The translations under genes and the position numbers were made by a program. The notes beneath the pieces were generated by a model. That model saw nothing but the letters and a program-made list of their open reading frames with translations. It was not told where the DNA came from and did no database searches. DNA of 64,000 nucleotides. It comes from Candidatus Dechloromonas phosphorivorans. GTDB lineage: Bacteria > Pseudomonadota > Gammaproteobacteria > Burkholderiales > Rhodocyclaceae. The stretch covers positions 62,001 to 126,000 of the forward strand of contig JADKBR010000021.1 in assembly GCA_016714975.1 (NCBI GenBank), written 5' to 3'. Positions 18,327-26,439 of the stretch are shown here, piece after piece (positions within the stretch are counted from its first letter, which is position 1; each line of letters opens with the position of its first letter).

Positions 18327-19823
18327 TCAGCTACGTCGGCCATTGCCCGCTTTGGCGACCTTGGTTCCCTGGGTCGGGGTCGGCGGCTTGGACAGCACGG
18401 TCTTGGTTGTCCCGCTCCCCAGGTTTTTCGCCATCTTGCCGTTCGACCTCCCGGCGTCCTTGCCGGCAGCCCTGGTTTCCTTGACAACGCCTTTGGCTGA
18501 CTTGATGGTCTTGGATGAATGCTTGTCGGCGGTTGCCGCGGCAACGACTGCCCTGGCAGTCTTCAACGGCGGTTCGGGTTCGATGATCTGCGGCAGGCGC
18601 GGCTCAGACGCAACCGACTCGACGTCGTCGGCCCCCGGTCCGGCCGGGACAAGCAGAGTGGAGCCAGTGGCGAGCCGGATCTTTCCGCTCAGGCCGTTGG
18701 TACGCAGCAAGTCGGCGAGTGCAATTCCGAAGCGCGGCGCCACCTGATCCAGCTTTTCGCCGGACTTCAGCGTATAGGTTTGCCATTCGGTAAGCGGTTC
18801 GTCAGTTTTTTCCAGATTGCGCTGGAAAGTGGCAAGTTTCTCGGCCGGCAGGACAACCGGCGTATCGGCCTTCATGACCGGGCGGTTGTGCGAGGGATTG
18901 AGCGCCACGAACTCGTCAATCGGCATATTGGCGAGGCGAGCGGCGGTCTTGACATCCATCGCCTTGGGCGTTCCGATGGTCGCGAAGTAGGGGCGATTGA
19001 TGATTTCCGGGAGGCCGAGCTGGATCATCAGGACCGGGTTGCTGAAGATGTTCTTGAGCGCTTGCAGCTTGGGAACGTAGTGCCGCGTTTCGCTCGGCAT
19101 GGTCAGGCTGGCGTAGTCGGTCGGCAGGCTGCGCGCGCTGTTCCGCTCGATCGCCCGCTTGACGGAGCCTTCGCCCCAGTTGTAGGAGGCCAGGGCGAGA
19201 TGCCAGTCACCGTGCATTTCGTAAATGGTCTGCAGGTATTCGAGCGCGGCGCCGGTCGAGGCGACGACATCGCGACGTTGATCCTGCCACCAGGTCTGTT
19301 CGAGGTTGAAGCGCTTTCCGGTAGCCGGGATGAACTGCCAAAGGCCCGAAGCATGCGCGCGGGAATAGGCCATCGGATTGAACGAACTCTCGACCATCGG
19401 CAGCAGCGCGATCTCGGTCGGCATGCCGCGCGCCTCGAGTTCCTCGACGATGTGGTGCAGATAGGGACGGCTGCGCTCGACCATGCGGCGCAGCGCATCG
19501 GGCCGGTTCTGGTACCACTGCTGATAGTGGAGCGTCAGATCGTCATTCAGGTTGGTCATCGCAAACCCGTGACGCAGACGAACCCAGAGGTCGTCCGGCT
19601 GGGTGGTCAGATCGACCGTGCGTGCCATAACCGGGGCGGCGCGGACTTCGTGAACGGTCAGCGCGCTGTCAATGCTCGCGGAAGACGAGGGCGCCAGCAT
19701 TGCCAGAAGCAGATTCTGGTTGCTGTCTTCGGCGTGGACCGGCGTGGCGACGAGGGATGCCAGGGAAACCAGCGCGAAACCGGCAAAATCCTTGACCAGC
19801 GATAGAACGTTGCGATCATGCAT
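18327..19823 (-). CDS. mltD: Membrane-bound lytic murein transglycosylase D-like protein
   Basis: 498 residues. An N-terminal signal segment is followed by a lytic transglycosylase (SLT) domain with catalytic Glu145 in LLPMVESSFNP, then AYSRAHASGLWQFIPATGKRF and LALASYNWGEGSVKRAI, all hallmark motifs. A LysM repeat lies near residues 345-392 (YTLKSGEKLDQVAPRFGIALADLLRTN). The last 100 residues are a low-complexity Lys/Ala/Thr/Pro tail. AGGAG is 9 bases before the ATG. The enzyme cleaves glycan strands of peptidoglycan with 1,6-anhydro product. I see no lipobox Cys, so it may be periplasmic rather than lipid-anchored. On the minus strand an ATTATA (19869-19874) could be its -10 box. Confidence 0.9.
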   Translation of the reverse strand: MHDRNVLSLVKDFAGFALVSLASLVATPVHAEDSNQNLLLAMLAPSSSASIDSALTVHEVRAAPVMARTVDLTTQPDDLWVRLRHGFAMTNLNDDLTLHYQQWYQNRPDALRRMVERSRPYLHHIVEELEARGMPTEIALLPMVESSFNPMAYSRAHASGLWQFIPATGKRFNLEQTWWQDQRRDVVASTGAALEYLQTIYEMHGDWHLALASYNWGEGSVKRAIERNSARSLPTDYASLTMPSETRHYVPKLQALKNIFSNPVLMIQLGLPEIINRPYFATIGTPKAMDVKTAARLANMPIDEFVALNPSHNRPVMKADTPVVLPAEKLATFQRNLEKTDEPLTEWQTYTLKSGEKLDQVAPRFGIALADLLRTNGLSGKIRLATGSTLLVPAGPGADDVESVASEPRLPQIIEPEPPLKTARAVVAAATADKHSSKTIKSAKGVVKETRAAGKDAGRSNGKMAKNLGSGTTKTVLSKPPTPTQGTKVAKAGNGRRS

Positions 19824-19964
19824 GGCGAAAAACTCCTGCCTCGGAACGGGGGTGGTCGGAACGTCAAATTATAACCTTTGTGAGGCCAAATGCCCCTGTT
19901 TGGGACATGGGGAATCAAAAAAAACTGGTCTGAGGCCCCGGATTTCCCCTTTCCCACACCACCT

Positions 19965-20912
19965 TCAAGACGAAGGCCGGTCGAGTTCCTGATCTATCAT
20001 CGACACCGGATCCTCGGCCGGTTCCAGATGTGTCGTGACATGCACGTGACCCAGTACGTTTCGTAATTCCACTTCGATCCGTTCGGCCCAGTCATGGCCT
20101 TGCTGTACGGTCCAGTCTCCGGGGACCAATACGTGCACCACTACGAAAGCGCGGCTGCCCGCCTGACGAGTCCGCAGGGCATGAAAGGCCAGGCCCTGCT
20201 GGCGATATCTGGCCAACACCACTTCAATTTCCGCCAGCTTTTCGGGTGGCAAGGAGCCATCCATCAAACCGGTGGCGGAACGTCGCATCAGTTGCCAACC
20301 GGTCCAGACGATGTTCACCGCAACGAGCAGGGCGATGGCCGGATCGAGCCAGAGCCAACCGGTAATCCAGACCAGGCCGACACCGCCGATCACACCAACC
20401 GAGGTCCAGACATCGGTCATCAGGTGATGCGCATCGGCCTCCAGAGTGATCGAATTGTGCTGGCGTCCCACCGCCATCAAGGTGCGAGCCGTGGCGAAAT
20501 TGATGACCGACGCCACTACCGATACCATCAAGCCAATGCCCACTGCGTCGAGCGATTGAGGATGCAACAGGCGCTCGATGGCGGTATAGCCGATGCTGAG
20601 AGCCGCCAACAGGATCAGGAAGCCCTCGAAAGCGCTGGAAAAATATTCGGCCTTGCCGTGCCCGTAGGCATGACCATCGTCCGCCGGGCGCTCAGCCAGA
20701 GTCAGCATCCCCAGTGCCATCAGGGCACCCGCGAGGTTGACGAACGACTCGATGGCGTCAGACAGCAGCCCGACCGAACCGGTCAGCCACCACGCCACGC
20801 CCTTGAGCAGAATCGTGGCAATGGCCGCAGCAATGGATAGCCAAGCGTAGCGTTTCAACGAAGGGGTCATGTTGGCGAATGAGGTTTCATTGTGCTGCGT
20901 AGCATATGGCAT
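19965..20912 (-). CDS. Cation diffusion facilitator (CDF) family metal transporter
   Basis: 315 residues. Six helices carry the CDF metal site motifs: SVGLLSDAIESFVNLAGA in helix 2 and LEADAHHLMTDVWTSVGV in helix 5. A His-rich stretch (DDGHAYGHGKAEYFSS) follows helix 3, and a cytoplasmic C-terminal domain includes ending motifs VVHVLVPGDWTVQQGH and HVHVTTHLEP. The family exports Zn2+, Fe2+, Co2+ or Mn2+ by proton exchange. The start is either ATG 20912 or ATG 20870 (MTPSLKRYAW); neither has a strong ribosome site. The 5' end abuts a truncated copy of the flavoprotein gene start described separately. Confidence 0.9.
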   Translation of the reverse strand: MPYATQHNETSFANMTPSLKRYAWLSIAAAIATILLKGVAWWLTGSVGLLSDAIESFVNLAGALMALGMLTLAERPADDGHAYGHGKAEYFSSAFEGFLILLAALSIGYTAIERLLHPQSLDAVGIGLMVSVVASVINFATARTLMAVGRQHNSITLEADAHHLMTDVWTSVGVIGGVGLVWITGWLWLDPAIALLVAVNIVWTGWQLMRRSATGLMDGSLPPEKLAEIEVVLARYRQQGLAFHALRTRQAGSRAFVVVHVLVPGDWTVQQGHDWAERIEVELRNVLGHVHVTTHLEPAEDPVSMIDQELDRPSS

Positions 20913-20929
20913 ACCTGCCGATGGCGCCA

Positions 20930-21123
20930 GAAGGCGACCCCGAGCGTGATCCAGAGGAGCAGGGAGAGCGTGCCCGGTACGGTGCGACCGATTTGAACAT
21001 GGCCTGGAGTGTAATCCGCCAAGCTTAATGCAGGCTTATCACGGGGAGTCTTACGTGTGCGGTGCGGGCTTGAGTTGAAAGAAGCTGCTGCGGTCGACGC
21101 CGAAAAAGACTGAAAAACCAAAG
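20930..21123. repeat. Direct repeat copy A: shortened copy of the 23705-24221 segment
   Basis: This stretch matches 23705-24221 in pieces: about 20940-20970 = 23754-23784, 20971-21051 = 23816-23893, and 21054-21123 = 24122-24221 with gaps. Read on the minus strand it contains LSLLLWITLGVAFWRH, a cut version of the first residues of the flavoprotein encoded at 22517-23791. Copy A therefore is a deletion derivative of that gene's start plus upstream DNA. The two copies bracket the three-gene redox operon. Confidence 0.85.
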
Positions 21124-21182
21124 TGAAGGTACCGAGCCTGAGCGGCGGGAAAGCGATGAGGAAACTACCCCTCGACTCAAAC

Positions 21183-21926
21183 TCAGTCGTTGTGCTTTTT
21201 CCGGTCGCGCTTGCCTTCACGCTTCCCGTACTCACCGCGAATGTCGTGCTCGTCGGCGTTGCGGTGACATTCGACGCAATTCTCGTAACTGCGGATACCT
21301 TCCTTGATGTGCTTGCGGCGGATATTGTCGGGTGTGTGCTCGTGGCAGCCGTAGCAAGTGTAGCGGCTGTAATCGTTATGAACGTGGCAGGTGACGCAGC
21401 GAGCATTGTGGTCGCGGTCGAGCTCGAAATGCTTGTTGTGGTCGAAGGTCGCCGGCGTCCATTTTTCCTGGCTGTGGCACTGGCTGCAATTGCCCGTGAT
21501 CTGCTGGTGCAGTGTGTCCTTGGGTGACTTGTGGCAACTCTGGCATTCGTCGCGCGTTGCCTTTTCCAACAAACCATGATTGAAATGTCCGGTCGGGCGG
21601 AATCGCTTGACCCCGGCATGATCGCTGTGGCAAGCGACGCAGTCCTGGCGGGTCAGCTTCTGGTGGAAGGGGGTCGCCGTCAGCGGCTTGTCGATCGGCA
21701 GGCCCGCCGTGGTCAGGCGGCCAATGTCTTCGGGCTTGTGACAGACAATGCAGCGCGCCGAATCGGCCCCGCTAAGTGGCGCATGACAGGCGAAGCAGTC
21801 TCCTTCCAGCTTGGCATGCCCGGGAATCAACATGCCCGGCCCGACCATCAGGTGGGGATAGACAAAAGCCAGGATGGTGAACACGATCAGGTTGGCGGCC
21901 AGAACAATCTTTACGGTCCGGTTCAT
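21183..21926 (-). CDS. Eight-heme c-type cytochrome, membrane-anchored
   Basis: 247 residues from the ATG at 21926, which overlaps the upstream stop codon. The N-terminus is one helix (TVKIVLAANLIVFTILAFVY), a signal anchor. Eight CxxCH heme sites follow: CFACH, CIVCH, CVACH, CQSCH, CSQCH, CVTCH, CYGCH and CVECH, with many extra His as axial ligands. The tail is strongly basic (KREGKRDRKKHND). Heme spacing resembles class III/NapC-like multiheme carriers, but I do not recognise a specific enzyme. It is the last gene of an operon with a membrane cytochrome b and an NAD(P)H-type flavoprotein, so it probably takes electrons from the membrane to a periplasmic acceptor. Confidence 0.88.
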   Translation of the reverse strand: MNRTVKIVLAANLIVFTILAFVYPHLMVGPGMLIPGHAKLEGDCFACHAPLSGADSARCIVCHKPEDIGRLTTAGLPIDKPLTATPFHQKLTRQDCVACHSDHAGVKRFRPTGHFNHGLLEKATRDECQSCHKSPKDTLHQQITGNCSQCHSQEKWTPATFDHNKHFELDRDHNARCVTCHVHNDYSRYTCYGCHEHTPDNIRRKHIKEGIRSYENCVECHRNADEHDIRGEYGKREGKRDRKKHND

Positions 21927-22516
21927 GTCCAGCCCCAGAACAGGAAGATGCTGACGATATGTCCCAACGCCAGTGCAGCAAAGACAACGAAGATCGGGAT
22001 GTGCACCTTGCGCCATTTGGTCATGGCGTCGAGTGTCACGGCGTCCCAGAACACCGCCTGTTCAACTTCGGGGCGCGATAGTCCGCGCAACTGGAAGTGC
22101 TCGCGTTGCCCGAGAACATGCTGGCGCGAGCGGCTGAGGAGCAGCTTGCCAACCATGCCGCTGATCACATTCACTCCCGTGGCCACCGTGGCGAGCCAGG
22201 GCAGGATGGCATTGAAATGGACGCCGGCATGGAGCAACACCATTAAGGAGCCGAGCCAGGTGCCAACTTCATGCAGGGTCAGCAAGGTTTTAGGGTTGCC
22301 TGATGAAATGTATTTGCGCTTGCGCAGCGAATAGACCAGCGAGCCGATGATCAGAAGCGTGCCAGGAATGCCAAGGTAGCGACCGACCCAGACCAGATTC
22401 AGTCGGTGCAGCAAGAAGTCGCCGGCCAAGGTGGCAGCCGCCAGGAGGCCGAGCAGCAGGGTAAAGGGCAGGATATGCTGCCGCCAAAGCGAGCCGGCAG
22501 TGAGCGAAGTCGTCAA
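21923..22516 (-). CDS. Membrane cytochrome b-like protein
   Basis: 197 residues with four or five hydrophobic helices. The TTG start at 22516 directly follows the TAA of the flavoprotein gene and is supported by GGAGG 5 bases upstream. His residues sit in helices as for b-type hemes: LLTLHEVGTWLGSLMVLLHAGVH has two on one face, and a later pair is in KVHIPIFVVFAALALGHIV. The family resembles ferric-reductase/cytochrome b561-like proteins. It overlaps the cytochrome c gene by 4 bases. Position between flavoprotein and multiheme cytochrome suggests that it carries electrons across the inner membrane. Confidence 0.75.
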   Translation of the reverse strand: MTTSLTAGSLWRQHILPFTLLLGLLAAATLAGDFLLHRLNLVWVGRYLGIPGTLLIIGSLVYSLRKRKYISSGNPKTLLTLHEVGTWLGSLMVLLHAGVHFNAILPWLATVATGVNVISGMVGKLLLSRSRQHVLGQREHFQLRGLSRPEVEQAVFWDAVTLDAMTKWRKVHIPIFVVFAALALGHIVSIFLFWGWT

Positions 22517-23791
22517 TTATGCCTCCAGGGTCACGCTGGTTTTTGGCGTGCAGACGCAGAGCAGACAACTGCCGGGTTCCGGGTCGTAATCCGGCGGCTG
22601 GAGGTATGCCACCTCACCCGACTTAATGGTTGTCTGGCAAGTGCCGCAACCGCCAGCGCGGCAACCGGAATCGACGGTAAGCCCGTTTGCCTCGGCGAAT
22701 TCGAGCAGGCTGCCCGCAGTGGGTTGCCACGGCAGTTGCTTGCCCGATTTGGCGAAGGTCACGAGAATGTGACTTGCCATCGCGTCCGATGGCGGCAATT
22801 CAACCGCTGGCCGGCGCTTGATCGATGCCGGGCCGAAGGCTTCGAAGTGAATGCGCCTCGCTGGCACGCCCCACTCCTCCAGCCCCCTCACCAAGCTCTC
22901 CATCATCGGCGTCGGGCCGCAAATATAGAACTCGTAAGGCTTGAGCGGCAACTCCATACGGAGCAAGGGCAGATCCACGCGTCCGCGATGATGGAAGTCG
23001 CACCCTTCGCTCTCCTCGGGTCGCGGGTCGCTGAAACAGATGCGCAACAGGAAGTTCGGATGCGCCGCAGCCAACGCGTCAAGGTGAGACCGCATCGCCA
23101 GCTCGCCGCCATGGCGCACCCCGTAGTAGAGCCAGACTTCGCGTCCAGGCTGCTCAGCCAGGGACCAGGTCAGCATGCTTATCATCGGCGTAATGCCTAT
23201 CCCGCCCCCGATCAGCACCACCGGGGCATCGCTGCGGTCGATATGAAAATGCCCGCCGGGCGCCCGCACCTGCAAGATGCCGCCGACGGTAACTCGATCA
23301 TGAAAATGATTCGAGGAACGGCCCGGCGGCACATCGCAACCTACAGGCGGCGGCGCCCGTTTGATCGAAACACGGTAATGATCTGGTCGCGGAGCATCCG
23401 ACAGGGAATAGCAACGGAGAATCTGCTCGGTGGCGCCATCCGCCGGAGACACATCAAGCCGGAAAGTCAGGAACTGGCCGGGCAGGAATTCCGGAAGGGC
23501 CTGCCCGTCTTCGGGAACAAGATAAAAGGAACAGATCGACCGGGCATCATCTTCGACGACCTTGCGCGCGACCCGAAATGGCCTGAAGCCGGACCATGCG
23601 GGGACTGTTGCCGGCTCGGACAGTGGACCGGACAGCGGCGTGAGCGGCGGCACGATGCTCTCCGGCGCGATTATGCCGCTGCGTAGCGCCTGGAATTCCA
23701 GCCAGTGACGCCAGAAGCTGACCCCGAGCCATAGCGCCAATTGCAGCGCAATGCCGAGCGTGATCCAGAGGAGCAGGGAGAGCGAGGTCAT
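22517..23791 (-). CDS. Membrane-anchored FAD/[2Fe-2S] NAD(P)H oxidoreductase
   Basis: 424 residues. The N-terminal helix LLLWITLGIALQLALWLGVSF anchors the protein. A ferredoxin reductase module follows: FAD motif RCYSLSDAP (near 130), NAD-binding GGGIGITPMISML (near 195), and the ICGPTPMMESLV motif. A C-terminal plant-type ferredoxin domain binds [2Fe-2S] through CRAGGCGTC and a final Cys in CLLCVC. The layout matches the reductases of oxygenases and the NqrF-like family. With the following cytochrome b and c genes, directly adjacent or overlapping, the likely flow is NAD(P)H to FAD, to [2Fe-2S], to cytochrome b, to multiheme cytochrome. Confidence 0.88.
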   Translation of the reverse strand: MTSLSLLLWITLGIALQLALWLGVSFWRHWLEFQALRSGIIAPESIVPPLTPLSGPLSEPATVPAWSGFRPFRVARKVVEDDARSICSFYLVPEDGQALPEFLPGQFLTFRLDVSPADGATEQILRCYSLSDAPRPDHYRVSIKRAPPPVGCDVPPGRSSNHFHDRVTVGGILQVRAPGGHFHIDRSDAPVVLIGGGIGITPMISMLTWSLAEQPGREVWLYYGVRHGGELAMRSHLDALAAAHPNFLLRICFSDPRPEESEGCDFHHRGRVDLPLLRMELPLKPYEFYICGPTPMMESLVRGLEEWGVPARRIHFEAFGPASIKRRPAVELPPSDAMASHILVTFAKSGKQLPWQPTAGSLLEFAEANGLTVDSGCRAGGCGTCQTTIKSGEVAYLQPPDYDPEPGSCLLCVCTPKTSVTLEA

Positions 23792-24221
23792 GGTTCCGTC
23801 GTCAGCCAGAGCGCGCCCGGTACGATGCGACCGATTTGAACATGGCCTGAAGTGTAATCCGCCAAGCTTAATGCAGGCTTATCACGGGGAATCTTTTCGG
23901 CCTGATCAAGGTGCCTGGGGCACTGGCAAAGCCTTGTGGGCGGGTCGACTCAGGGATCCACGTCATTGCGACGGAATGCATTGCCGTATTCGCGGTAATC
24001 GAAGCCATCGGCAGAAAACGCGGCTGCATTGTCGAGGGTTGCGGCGCGAAGTCGGTCTCGGAAAGGCAACGTCGATCTTGCTGATTGGTTGCCGCAATGC
24101 CGGGCTCGGGCTGATTCCGGACGTGTGCGGTGCGGGCGCGTGAGTTGAAACAGGCTGCTGCCCCCCAAGGGGACTTCCTTCGGGGCGCGGTCGACGGCGA
24201 AAAAGACTGAAAAACCAAAGT
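23705..24221. repeat. Direct repeat copy B: long parental copy over the flavoprotein gene start
   Basis: This segment contains the first codons of the flavoprotein gene and 430 bases upstream. Parts of it recur in the same orientation at 20930-21123. Within it, 24163-24185 can form a stem-loop (CCCCAAGG with CCTT-C-GGGG). Its outer end, GCGGTCGACGGCGAAAAAGA and onward, recurs again near 25010. Confidence 0.85.
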
Positions 24222-24405
24222 ATCCGCCGCGGTTCAGCTATCGTTGCCCGCAGCAATAGAGCGTAAAACCACGATTCGTGGATACATTGCGAGTCTGGGT
24301 TCGGCTACAACCGGCCGGTCGAAGAGTCTCCCAATTTGAATGTGAATGGTTGAGACACCCTCTAGACCAATGCAATGTCCGCTGTTTTTGGAGCGCGAAT
24401 TGATC

Positions 24406-24609
24406 TCACTTCTTCTTGGAATGTATAAATCTCACCATAAGGCGAAACCATTCTGCTTCGGTTAGAGCATCTTCCTGAACAAGAGGCAATCTTCGTTCAG
24501 CAGTCGCACGACGATCACGCCACCCCTGTGGAGGACCGCTATCCTTATCTCTCCTGTCTTGAAGAATATTGCGACTATCAAAAAGGGGGAAACTTTGTCT
24601 ATTGGCCAT
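24406..24609 (-). CDS. Small hydrophilic hypothetical protein
   Basis: 67 residues from the ATG at 24609, with GGAAGG 7 bases upstream. The sequence is very rich in Arg, Asp and Glu (LQDRRDKDSGPP, WRDRRATAERRLPLV) and ends in IHSKKK. It has no signal peptide, membrane helix or Cys. It is less GC-rich than its neighbours and isolated in the scar region. The good ribosome site and clean N-terminus argue for a real gene; I do not recognise its function. The Arg/Asp-rich repeats suggest nucleic-acid or protein binding at most. Confidence 0.45.
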   Translation of the reverse strand: MANRQSFPLFDSRNILQDRRDKDSGPPQGWRDRRATAERRLPLVQEDALTEAEWFRLMVRFIHSKKK

Positions 24610-24755
24610 GGCCAAACCTTCCACATACAGACTAAGACTTCGATTTCAGTTCGCCGCTGATGATGGAACCAGTTGCGTTGCCTATCGTATCGCGATAATG
24701 CCGCTTATCTCATTTTGAACCTCCCTCTGTTTTTTGTCTTCCAACGCAGCGACAT

Positions 24756-24858
24756 TATGCCGCCAATTCTTTCTTATGCTGACTGCTGAGCCAATTGTTC
24801 AGGAACTGCTCCGGCGAGGCGTAACCGAGTGTGGAATGCCTGCGCCTGCGGTTGTGGC
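24756..24858 (-). mobile_element. IS3-family transposase (OrfB) C-terminal remnant
   Basis: Read on the minus strand, this stretch encodes NRRRRHSTLGYASPEQFLNN then WLSSQHKKELAA and a TAA stop at 24756-24758. RRRHSxLGYxSPxxF is the hallmark end of IS3-group integrase-type transposases. Sequence similarity stops abruptly upstream at about 24858, so more than 90% of the element is gone. I could not identify terminal inverted repeats or a target duplication. Confidence 0.85.
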
Positions 24859-24952
24859 CGGGAGGGTGAAGTCGCCAATGGCCGCTTCGGAGCATTCCGG
24901 TTCGCAGAATCCGGATTTGGCTGACTGGCCGGTTTGGAGAAAGCTGATCGAC

Positions 24953-25045
24953 CGCTCGGGGTCGAACACGGACCGTTGCTTGCCCCCCGACGGGATTTCC
25001 TGCCTGGTGCGGTCGACGGCGAAAAGGAGCGAAAAACCGTTTACG
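24953..25045. repeat. Third, diverged fragment of the repeat family
   Basis: GCTTGCCCCCCGACGGGATT, then GTGCGGTCGACGGCGAAAA and GAGCGAAAAACC, parallel the outer end of copy B (24155-24215) with scattered changes. It lies just downstream of the QseC-like kinase stop, on the far side of the IS3 remnant. Confidence 0.6.
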
Positions 25046-25089
25046 GCAGTGGGGCGTGCTGCTCCACGCTTGCGCGCCGGCCCTGATTT

Positions 25090-26439
25090 CTAGCCGCGGG
25101 CCGCGGCGGGCCAGGTGACCGTGACCTGCAAACCTTGCGCGTTTTCAACCGCCGCGAGGTCGAGTTCGGCGCCGTGCAGTTCGGCGATGCGGGCGACGAT
25201 CGCCAGGCCGAGCCCGCTACCCGTTGGTTGCTCTCCCCGGTTCAGGCGATGGAAGCGGCGCAGGACCGCGTCGCGGTCGGCTGGCGGAATTCCGGGACCG
25301 CTGTCGCTGACGCACAGCCGGCAGCGACCAGTGGCGCGGGAAACGCGGACGCGGACCTTGCCGCCCAGCGGGGTGTAACGGATGGCGTTGTCGACCAGGT
25401 TGCGGATCAATACCCGCAGCCATTCGGCCTGGCCGGTCACTGTGCAGCCGGTGGCGGCATCGAGAGCGAAATCGAGATCCTTGTCGAGGATCAGCGGCCC
25501 CAGATCGGCGCAGACGGCTTCGGCCAACATCGCCAGATCGACCGGTTGCGGATCGGGCAGTCCGGATTCGGGGTCGAGGCGGGCCAGTTGCAGCATCTGG
25601 TCGACGAGGTGGGAAGCGCGGGTCAGGCCGCTTTGCAGTTGCGCCAGCGAGCGGTCACGCTCGCCGCTGTCACGGGCGCGCAGGGCGACCTGTACTTGTG
25701 CCTGGAGTGCCGCCAGCGGCGTCCGCAGCTCGTGGGCGGCGTCGGCGGTGAACCGCCGTTCGGCCTCGAGGGCGGTTTCGACCCTCTGAAACAGGCCGTT
25801 CAGAGCCTCGATCATGGTGCGGATTTCTTCCGGGGCGGAGGCGGGTGTCAGCGGCTGCAGTTGCTGCGGTGCGCGGCTGGCGATCTGTCCGGCGATGCCG
25901 TCCAGCGATGCCAGTCCCTGACGGGTGGCGAGCCAGACCCAGAGACCGATCAGCGGCAGGCCGAAGAGGGCGGGGAGAAGCAGGCGCCAGGCGATGTGGC
26001 CGATCAGTTCGTCGCGAATATGGTGGTTCTCGCTGACCTGCACCTGCAGGCTGCGGTCGTCGTTCCACTGGCTGTAATGGCGCCAGCGGTCTTTCCGGTC
26101 ACGCGTCTCGGAAAAGCCATCGGTTGCGGTCAACGCCGTTTCCGGGGCATTTTTCGAGCGCATCAGCAATTTGCCGTCGCCGCGCCAAAGCTGGAAGCGC
26201 AGGCGGCGCTGGTACTTGTGGCCCGCGTCGCCAAGGTCCTCGATGTCATCGCTTTCGTCGTGACCGGCCAGCGCGAGCAGGGTTTGCGCCGCCTGGGCGA
26301 GCTGGGCGTCGAAAAGTTTGTCGACTTCATGATGGGCGTCGACGTAGCTGAAGACCATGGTCACCAGCCAGGCGACCGCGACGCCGCCGAGCAGCAGGCC
26401 GAGCAGGCGGCGGCGCAGCGAGAACCAGGCGGTCGTCAC
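25090..26439 (-). CDS. Sensor histidine kinase, QseC-like
   Basis: 449 residues. The GTG start at 26439 overlaps the TGA of the regulator gene. It has a first helix at about 12-32, a periplasmic sensor of about 115 residues, and a second helix near 152-170. An HAMP-like linker is followed by the phospho-acceptor His236 in FTADAAHELRTPLAALQ. The ATPase boxes are NLVDNAIRYTP (N), DSGPGIPPADRD (G1) and GSGLGLAIV (G2). This is the QseC/PmrB type. It is the last gene of the SHP/diheme cytochrome operon, so it likely senses a condition relevant to that redox chain and phosphorylates the adjacent regulator. Confidence 0.9.
   Translation of the reverse strand: MTTAWFSLRRRLLGLLLGGVAVAWLVTMVFSYVDAHHEVDKLFDAQLAQAAQTLLALAGHDESDDIEDLGDAGHKYQRRLRFQLWRGDGKLLMRSKNAPETALTATDGFSETRDRKDRWRHYSQWNDDRSLQVQVSENHHIRDELIGHIAWRLLLPALFGLPLIGLWVWLATRQGLASLDGIAGQIASRAPQQLQPLTPASAPEEIRTMIEALNGLFQRVETALEAERRFTADAAHELRTPLAALQAQVQVALRARDSGERDRSLAQLQSGLTRASHLVDQMLQLARLDPESGLPDPQPVDLAMLAEAVCADLGPLILDKDLDFALDAATGCTVTGQAEWLRVLIRNLVDNAIRYTPLGGKVRVRVSRATGRCRLCVSDSGPGIPPADRDAVLRRFHRLNRGEQPTGSGLGLAIVARIAELHGAELDLAAVENAQGLQVTVTWPAAARG

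Larger units (their letters stand above)
23792..25089. other. 1.3-kb scar region between redox operon and QseC-like kinase gene
   Basis: It holds the upstream part of repeat copy B (to 24221), a lower-GC stretch (24225-24755) with one credible short gene on the minus strand, an IS3-type transposase tail (24756-24858), and a third repeat fragment near 24953-25045. The remaining sequence shows no gene I can support. It looks like an old integration or rearrangement site. Confidence 0.7.

Noticed and set aside
23751..24143. Plus-strand frame upstream of the flavoprotein gene
   Set aside because: Overlaps the flavoprotein start and repeat DNA; no motif, no ribosome site.
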